A DNA stretch of 64,000 nucleotides, from contig CP053152.1 in assembly GCA_014607495.2 (NCBI GenBank), forward strand, positions 7,936,001 to 8,000,000, read 5' to 3'. The notes under the pieces are model-generated. The model worked only from the letters and a program-made list of their open reading frames with translations. It was not told where the DNA came from and searched no databases. Numbering within the stretch: position 1 is the stretch's first letter; every line of letters starts with the position of its first letter. The translations under genes and the position numbers were made by a program. Of this stretch, positions 57,346 through 64,000 are shown in pieces. The DNA is from Carposina sasakii (taxonomy: Eukaryota > Arthropoda > Insecta > Lepidoptera > Carposinidae).

Positions 57346-57510
57346 ATCTATACATATAATAAAAATGTAACGGATCGCTGTCTGTATATGGAAGATATAC
57401 GAGAAAAAATATTATAGGAGACCTTTATCAACGCAATAGTACCCAAAACAATATTTTTTGAAATTTTTGTCTGTTTGTCTGTTTGACGGAGTCGCGGGCG
57501 TCCTCTAGTT
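57346..57510 (+). mobile_element. Helitron family 2, internally deleted copy
   Basis: tctatacatataataaaaat start and gtcgcgggcgtcctctag end. The middle found at 51780-51930 is missing. Confidence 0.65.
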
Positions 57511-57675
57511 ATGAATATACGAGTAATCATACCTATTTCTAAATCAAATATTAAAATAGTCAAATGAGATAGTAATTAACCAATACTTGAAGGACTAAGC
57601 AAGTGGACAAGTCCATTTTGAAACTGATATTTCCTATATTATATATATTAGTATATTATTGGTATATTATATTAT

Positions 57676-58063
57676 ACAGGCTGTAAAAGACAACTTTGTT
57701 CTTTTAATACCTCGTATTCTTTGCAACATCATGATCATTTTTTTCTATGGAAGCACCCTTGGGAAACCAGGGGTTTGAGGTCCAAAGTTACATTAATATT
57801 ATCATTTTTTTTACATAAATCAATCTGAAATCGGTTAAAAAACTTTTTTTTTCAAAGATACCTTATCAAAATGTTGTAATGTTAGTTTTGTAGGTACGTT
57901 TGTACTTTGCGCATCAAACGAATACATTGCTTGCAATAAAATGTCAGTATTTTTTCATAATTTTTTTGTCGTTTCCCAGGGTTGGTTCCATAGAAGAAAA
58001 TGATCGTAACCTTGCAAAGAATACGAGGTATTTAAAAAAAATTGTTGTCTTTTTACATCCTGT
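57676..58063. mobile_element. ACAGG-ended transposon with about 95-bp TIRs
   Basis: acaggctgtaaaagacaact and inverse gttgtctttttacatcctgt; pairing continues through atacctcgtattctttgcaa and the gatcattttt..tctatggaa block. Confidence 0.7.
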
Positions 58064-58084
58064 ATATATATCCTATTAGCCTAC

Positions 58085-58235
58085 TAGGCTCATCATCTTC
58101 CTGCCCTTATCCCATTATTTTTATGGGGTCGGCGAATTATGGTTTCGTTCGAAACTCACATCGCCAAAGTTTTAGCATTTGTTTTTTTACGGCCGGCTGC
58201 CTGCCTGACGCCAATCCTTCTCGGGTATAGCTGAG
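58085..58235. repeat. Interspersed repeat (catcatcttcctgcccttat)
   Basis: Same block at 17645-17715. Common lepidopteran repeat, class uncertain. Confidence 0.4.
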
Positions 58236-58860
58236 TAACAATTTAGCCTATTAGGCTATTTGACAGATTTTCAAAATCTATATTATATTGTTCTTTAGAG
58301 GTTTAAAAACCCAGTCAAAGTTGTATTTTTGAATAATACCAAATTGTAAGTTTAATATTTTAATAGCGCGCCAAAACATTTCTTTGAAAATATCGCGGAG
58401 CCGGCGGTGACATCACTTGCCTGTATCTATCACTTTGACACATGTAATCCACATACATTTCAGTGTAAACAAAAAACAATGTTTACATGCAGCACCAGTA
58501 GCATGCCGTCCGCGACTCACGTATATCGCGCTTTTTGTGGCGCCTAAATGCCAAAATTCGCGACAAAATGACGTTTCACACCAACACCGGTAGCATGGCA
58601 AAAACACGACGCGGATTTTTTTATCAACCGCGCGCATGTTTCTAGTCACCAAATACAAGCATGGCAATGACAGAGATTCGGAACCCGCGCGCGACGCGTC
58701 TTTTGGACAACTCGTGGAAGTGGTGCTACCATTGCGAAAGTAAAATGAACTTTATTACATTCAACACTAAATCGGTAATTGAATTGATATACAGTCACAC
58801 GAAACGTCAAAATCAGCGATAAGACCCCGCGTGAATTTAAACGCTATGCTCGCACCCGCG
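58236..58860. other. Spacer, no gene seen
   Basis: CpG-richer 58380-58690, no exon supported. Confidence 0.35.
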
Positions 58861-58866
58861 GTTTAT

Positions 58867-59043
58867 ACAGGTAACATAAAGGGTATGTTAAGCGAAAAGC
58901 TATGTAAATAGCCCACTATAGAGATCCTATTTCCAAAATTTGAGACTCGAAATCATATTTTTATTTTTCAAGATTGTATGGACATTCCTGAGTTGTTTCG
59001 GAATTCTTCATACAATTAACATACCCTTTCTGTTACACCCTGT
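58867..59043. mobile_element. 177-bp MITE with AAAGGGTATGTTAA-type TIRs
   Basis: acaggtaacataaagggtat and inverse ataccctttctgttacaccc, then tgt. Confidence 0.65.
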
Positions 59044-59388
59044 ATATTGCGCGCTGCGCGACGCGGTTTTCAATGTTTTGTGTCACGTACGAGACAAAAG
59101 TTTTAAAATATGCATATTCATTTACGGATTTTAAAGTATGTACATACCTAAAATCATTTTTAAACTCATAATACATACTGATTACAGTAATTAACGATTT
59201 ATTTTTCACATTGTCAAATAGCCTGCGTTTCCCCCGTTTCAGCGGAAACTTTGACAATATTTGTAGCTACTCGTAGATATATGAAACGAGTTATTTAATT
59301 CAACGAAAATACGTCTTAATTACACTTTGTGGCGCTATACCAAAAGTAATGATTTTACGAAAAAAGTTCTTAATCTTTCTTATTCTTT

Positions 59389-59950
59389 ATTGTACACAAA
59401 GACATTACAAATATACAGAGAAAATTTACAAAGGAAATGCATACAAAGGCGTGCTTATCTCTGCAAGAGATTTCTTCCAGCATACCAGAGAGAAAAGTAA
59501 GACAACAAAGGTAATAATGTGTACAGACACAATTAAAACTATACATATAATACTTAAACAAAAATAAAATATACATACATAAATATAATAAAGAGTACAA
59601 GTTAGACATAATAGCATTACAATACAGGCTAGGAATAAAAATAAATAACACAATAGGAAAAGCAACAATTCCGCAAATAATTGAAACCGATCAGTCAGCC
59701 AGTGCAAGAAAATGATCTCTCAATTTACTTTTGAAAGTCTCAACCTACATGCAGTCTATTATCGTGTGCGGCAAATCGTTCCAGAGTTTAACTGCATGCA
59801 CCGAAAAGGAATAGCCGTAAGCTCCAGAATTATGACGGGAAGTTGCTAATAGCGAAACAGTAGCAGATCTAAGTGGACTATCCCTAGAGAAAAGATGATC
59901 AAATCTCTGTCTCAAATAGGTACTTAGGTGCAAAGCGAAAATTTAGTATC
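59389..59950 (-). mobile_element. CR1/Jockey-like LINE 3' end
   Basis: Read on -: HLSTYLRQRFDHLFSRD, YGYSFSVHAVKLWNDLPHTI, VETFKSKLRDHFLALADRF, then the 3' UTR and an aataaagaataag end. The 'F.V.avkLWN.LP..I......FKskLr.hfl' segment is the C-terminal signature of CR1/Jockey-type polymerases. An in-frame stop follows DCM; upstream RT is not readable. Confidence 0.65.
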
Positions 59951-61119
59951 TTAAATAGCAGAGTGTGTATATGAGTATTCCGGCGAAAACGAATCGGAAG
60001 CCATTTTAAATAGAATTATAACCTATAGAAAGTGTGTTCCAACCAAACGCAAGGCGAAAAAATAGGCATAAAATATCGACTTGACGTATGCATGACATAA
60101 AATTAATGTTGCCTTAAAAATGTTTTTTCCCTAGATGTGGGGAAATAGTCGATAAAATTATTATTGATGCTGAGAAGTATACTGATTTGCACACTCTTGT
60201 AGAATTATCGTGAAATTTAAATATATTAAAAGGAGATGATCGGACTTTTCCACATCATTGGTCCAAAAGTGTGACAAAAAAATACAATATTCTGTTAAAA
60301 ATTGTCCCTCTGAATAATTTGTCATTATGTCAACAAAGCTGTGAGGCCATTCTCCGTGGTTTTATTTCATTCAATAAAGGAAAGAACGATGCCCATTTTA
60401 AAGATCTAATGTTTAAACATAATATTATAGTAACAATATGTATAGTTTTAAATAATTCGGTGAGAGAGCTTGCAGGTAATTCCACAATCAATCAAAGACA
60501 AAGTAGATCCAACTACTTTTACCTACAATCTGCATGTTTAAAAATAGGGTAAAATTCCACACTTATGGCAACATTTTGTTTTCAATGACAGATAAAAAAA
60601 TATGAAAATTTGATTGTGTATTTACTGTTTTATCAATGAAATTACGTAAAAACATCAAATATTTACCGGTGAAATGTGATGTTATTTATTTTCTTATGTT
60701 TTTGAGCATAGTTTTGGCAGGATCTCAGTGCACATTTCGTCATGGTAAGTCCTTTAGGTTGACATACACACGTAGCCACTGACCGCTGAGCACTGAATGA
60801 CAGAGCCGCGATTGGTTCAAATTTGCACCCATAAAAATTCCTAAAATCGGCCTTCGGACTATACTTCTATAGGTTATAATTCTATTCCATTTTAACTCTT
60901 TGAGAAAATGAGAAACATGATCAAATTTACGTAGTCCGTATATGATACGGATACCCAGATTCTGTTAAGTTATGAAAAAAAAAATTCTAAGAAATTTTGT
61001 AAGAGATGTTTTTATCGGGACGAGTCAGATAAGAGATTTGATTCAAAAACTGATAGCAGAGGCTGGTTCTCAATGATATCATAGACATCCCACTTATGAG
61101 GTGGCTATGGCGTGATATA
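59951..61119. other. Spacer, no gene recognised
   Basis: A 93-codon plus frame at 60271-60552 starts with ATG-less context and shows no known domain. Confidence 0.35.
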
Positions 61120-61716
61120 TTTACCCGACTGCGCAACGCAAAGGAGTGGTATGTATGTATGTTCCTTTGAAGCACTACACAGACCAAACGCCTCGACCGA
61201 TTTTTATGATTCATACGACAATCGATTCCTCTTAGTCCGGGGAGTGTCACTAAAGACATGACGTTAGTGAAAATCCAATATGGTGACTACTGGACGCCAT
61301 TTTGCGAAAATGAAAAAAAATAAAGTCGACAAACTATATCGAGTGGGGTATCGTTAAATAGATATTTAAAAATCATTATTAGGTTTCTCACAACATTTTT
61401 CGATTCGACTAACCGTTTAAGATCTATATCGATTGAAAGTTGCGTAACAACCATTCTCACATACCTACCTATAAGTTTTTAGACAGCAGCAAGACGAAAA
61501 CTTCTTGCTGCCGAGCATGTTGAGCATGTTTCTTGAAGCGTACCTATCAGTAGCTAGGTACTCATAACAAAAGAGTATAAAATAATAAAAAACATAATTT
61601 AAAAAATCCAAAAACCCGACTGCTTAAAAAATAACCAAATAATGTACATGATAAAAAAAATTAAAAGAAAAAAAAACAAGCACTTAGATGTCCGGTGGTC
61701 TAGAATTATATAATAC
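61120..61716. repeat. CCGACTGCG-type repeat followed by a foldback left arm
   Basis: Body as at 8370-8790 (61120-61590), then cataatttaaaaaatccaaa ... gatgtccggtggtctagaat, where the Helitron begins. Confidence 0.65.
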
Positions 61717-61765
61717 TAGCTGTTGCCCGCGACTTCGTCCGCGTCAACAAACAGAATAAGATATT

Positions 61766-62062
61766 TTAAAGTACTGCGTAAATTATATTTTTTGTTTTAT
61801 TTTCTTGTGGCAGAAGAACATACTGATTTTCTCCGCAACCCGATCTTGACAACGCGACATATAATTGGCCGTGTGAAAAGCAGTCTTGACGTAAGTCAAT
61901 TCCAACGTGTTTAAACGTTTGCCCCTGTGATTTATTAATTGTTACAGCAAAAGATAGCTTAACAGGGAATTGAATTCTTTTAAAATGTTGAATAACTTTT
62001 CCTAAGACGGTATTTTCATATCTCTCAAAATTTAGCTGGGCTGTTAAGGGTTCTGCATCAGG
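61766..62062 (-). pseudogene. Helitron RepHel protein, Pif1-like helicase C-terminus
   Basis: Reads [78 protein letters not shown] and stops at 61768-61766. NKSQGQTF and QLYVALSR are the late helicase motifs (V/VI region) of Pif1/RepHel proteins. The segment is uninterrupted for 98 codons, but the duplication upstream (62100-62210) carries stops, so the protein is not whole. The helicase would act in rolling-circle-like transposition. Confidence 0.75.
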
Positions 62063-62210
62063 TTATCTAGACCTTCAATTTTATTACGTTATTAGAAAGT
62101 GCTTATCATGCTGAGCAACTTTTCCTAAGACGGTATTTTCATATCTCTCAAAGTTTAGCTGGGCTGCTAAGGGTTCTGCATCAGGCAGTCTAGACCTTCA
62201 ATTTTTTTCT
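61985..62210. repeat. Tandem partial duplication inside the helicase region
   Basis: acttttcctaagacggtatt through gggttctgcatcagg, tctagaccttcaattt occurs at about 61991-62083 and again at 62110-62201. Confidence 0.8.
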
Positions 62211-62406
62211 TTCATATCATTTCTACGTCATTTTATTCTTTCATACATATTTTTTGGATAACTTGAACCGTTTACGCAGCGCACGCAACGGAAGTCTCCA
62301 AAGTTGAATAATTTTCCCCGTTTTTTCCACATTTTCCTCTTATTCTTCGTCCCTATTGGTCGCACTGTGATGATATATAGCCTAAAGCCTTCCTCGATAA
62401 ATGGAC

Positions 62407-62440
62407 TATCCAACTAGGGTTGCCAACCGTACTATAATAT
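62407..62440. repeat. Left end of the hAT element with candidate TSD
   Basis: tatccaac (62407-62414) is followed by TAGGGTTGCCAACCGTAC. The Helitron copy at 36446-36453 has the same tatccaac without the insertion. Confidence 0.65.
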
Positions 62441-62768
62441 ATAGTATTGTACTATATTTCGGGTCTGCGTACTATATACTGTTGAAAAAATATATAGTAC
62501 GTAAAAATACTATATATTCAACACCGACAAATCTAACAACCAAATCCTTCATTTAAAAAAAAATAAGAACGCGCCTTTAAAGTAGGTACCCGATAGGCGA
62601 TAACGTGTATCCGAACGCTAGCGTAACGAACTTGTCAATGTCAAATTGACGTCAATTTTGACGTCGTCAAACGAGATTTTGGTCTGCTTTATTTATTTAT
62701 CGGCAGAATTGTTTTCAATTAGATGTTGTTATTTCATTTAAAAAGTGGAAATCCTAAATAAATCAGGT

Positions 62769-64000
62769 ATGGAAAGTGGTAGTGACAACGAAAGTGCGTC
62801 AAATTCTAGTGCGCCGCTAACGCCGATTAAAAAACGAAAAATAACAAAAAGACTCCAAAAATTTAAACCGGAGTGGGAAAGAGAGTATGACTGGATTACT
62901 GAAGATCCCCAAAATATTTATAATGCGAAATGTAAACCATGTAATATAACATTTTCTGTGGGGAAAAGTGGCATTGGCCAGGTTAGATCTTTTTGGTTAT
63001 GTTAAATTCTTGCATCTTCTGTCTGTTGTTTTATTTTTATTCAATGAAATTGCCAACTGATTTGATTTGCATGATAAGTGGTACTTAAAATGTTTTACTC
63101 ATAATTCATTGCAGATTAAACAACATGGTGAAACAAAGCACCACAAACTCAAAACTGAATTTTACAAGAAAACTTCTACATTAGACAGATTTTTTGGTTC
63201 GACGGGCTCTTCATCTACTTCTGCTTCTCTTACTTGTGATGACAAGATTTCAGCCAGTGAACTTGCTTTAACCTACCATACTGTAAAACACAATCTTTCT
63301 TATAACAGCATGGACTGTACTGTAAAATTAAACAAAATCATTTATGTCGATTCTAAAATCGCTTTTAACATTAAATTAGGACGCACTAAAATGGAAGCAC
63401 TGGTTAATGAGGTTTTGGGACCTTATGCATTACAAACTTTACTGAATGACTTAAATGCTCCTCATTTATATTTTTGTTTGCAAACTGATGCAAGTAACAG
63501 AAAAAATATTAAATTATTTCCTCTAGTTGTACAATATTTTGATATTGAGAATGGGATACAAAACAAGTTATTAGACTTTTACGAAAATTGTGATGAATCT
63601 GCAAACGGTATGTTTGATGCTATAAACAATTCACTATCCCACCACAACCTTTCCTTTGATAGAGTGTCTGGTCTGAGTGCGGATAATACCAATGCGAATT
63701 TTGGTATTCACCATTCTCTTTATAAAAATATTGAACGAGTAGTTCCTAATTTGGTTATGGGTAATTGTCATGCACACATAGTTCATAACACAGTGAAGCA
63801 TGCAATGAATTTTTTAAGCATTGATGTTGAAAATATTATTTTAAAAATCTACAGCCATTTCTCCGTTTCTGCAGTCCGTAGAGAAGAGCTTAAGAAATTT
63901 GTTGCTGCTGTTGAAGGTGAATGGCATGAGCTGAAACGACATGTTGGTAGTAGGTGGCTTTCATTGCTTCCTTGCGTGGACAACATACTTTTGAATTGGA
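62769..64000 (+). CDS. hAT-type transposase with BED finger, two exons, 3' truncated by window
   Basis: Exon 1 62769-62981 (first ATG MESGSDNESASNSS; the frame is open upstream to a GTG), donor cag/gttaga. Exon 2 from 63115 (acceptor attgcag) to the edge, in phase 0, with no stop in 886 nt. A Ser-rich acidic start and a basic PIKKRKITKRLQKF patch are followed by a BED-like finger split by the intron: CKPC in exon 1, H-x5-H(H) (QHGETKHHK) in exon 2. The body has LQTDASNRKNIKLFPLVVQY, VSGLSADNTNANFG and MGNCHAHIVHNTVKHA, matching the first two acidic blocks and the CH-type motif of hAT proteins related to ZMYM6/ZNF862-like genes. About 366 codons are visible, with the C-terminal dimerisation region still to come. 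It lies inside an element with a hAT-like left end. Confidence 0.8.

Larger units (their letters stand above)
61717..64000 (-). mobile_element. Helitron with readable helicase C-terminus, interrupted by a hAT; runs past the window
   Basis: 3' end ...GCGGGCAACAGCTAG at 61717, next to A (61716). The helicase end is at 61766-62062. A tandem partial duplication follows to about 62210. Then come non-coding Helitron body sequence (tatagcctaaagccttcctc) and the hAT insertion at 62415. Confidence 0.65.

Noticed and set aside
60271..60552. 93-codon frame on +
   Set aside because: No family recognised and flanked by unrelated AT-rich DNA; too weak to call a gene.
1..64000. tRNA, rRNA, CRISPR array, endogenous virus
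   Set aside because: No cloverleaf with A/B boxes, rRNA-like conserved block, spaced repeat array or viral gene was seen on reading both strands; LTR ends were also not found.

Overview
The window is AT-rich nuclear DNA from an insect, almost certainly a moth or butterfly. The evidence is split genes with GT..AG introns, the pervasive taggtacctac-type spacer sequence, and a dense mix of repeats typical of Lepidoptera: Helitron-like elements ending in CTAG, RTE-type LINE tails ending in (GAT)n, hAT elements with 8-bp target duplications, and foldback elements. No tRNA, rRNA, CRISPR array or prokaryotic gene is visible.

Three host genes are supported by exon structure and reading phase. (1) The end of an FBXO21-like gene (YccV/hemimethylated-DNA-binding-like domain) lies on + in two exons at 5916-6126 and 7258-7439. 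(2) A complete DNAJB6/mrj-type J-domain co-chaperone lies on - in coding exons between 21791 and 15293 (234 residues), with a long 3' UTR. One of its introns holds a frame-compatible exon homologous to exon 3, probably a mutually exclusive alternative. (3) A mitochondrial 4-aminobutyrate aminotransferase (GABA-T) lies on - in seven exons from 50959 to 45336; its N-terminal exon(s) were not found.

Most of the rest is mobile DNA. The best candidate for a little-described system is a compact element at 1378-3774. It has 34-bp terminal inverted repeats with one mismatch, an AAAT target duplication, repeated subterminal motifs, and one intact 593-codon gene of the type annotated elsewhere as DUF7869, with spacing and motifs that fit an acidic-triad transposase (Sola-like by its 4-bp duplication). 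A second apparently intact transposase gene, of the hAT type with a BED finger split by an intron, runs off the right edge (62769 to 64000). It sits inside a Helitron whose helicase C-terminus is readable at 61766-62062.

Layout: 1-1150 composite repeat; 1378-3774 transposon; 4250-5600 tandem repeats; 5600-7741 FBXO21-like end with MITEs and two large palindromes; 7908-9418 PIF/Harbinger remnant split by a foldback; 9738-10779 hAT-like element; 11574-13725 foldback, tandem repeats and RTE tail; 13830-21821 DNAJB6; 21900-31190 AT-rich DNA with SINE-like, hAT and 0.67-kb dimer repeats; 31195-31716 LINE RNase H; 32170-37440 mixed repeats; 37714-39835 hAT containing a foldback containing a Helitron; 40970-43200 RTE fragment and a foldback; 45336-50959 GABA-T; 51060-59950 dense repeats including a 129-bp minisatellite and a long inverted repeat; 61120-64000 Helitron with nested hAT. 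All calls were made by reading the sequence; no database search was run.
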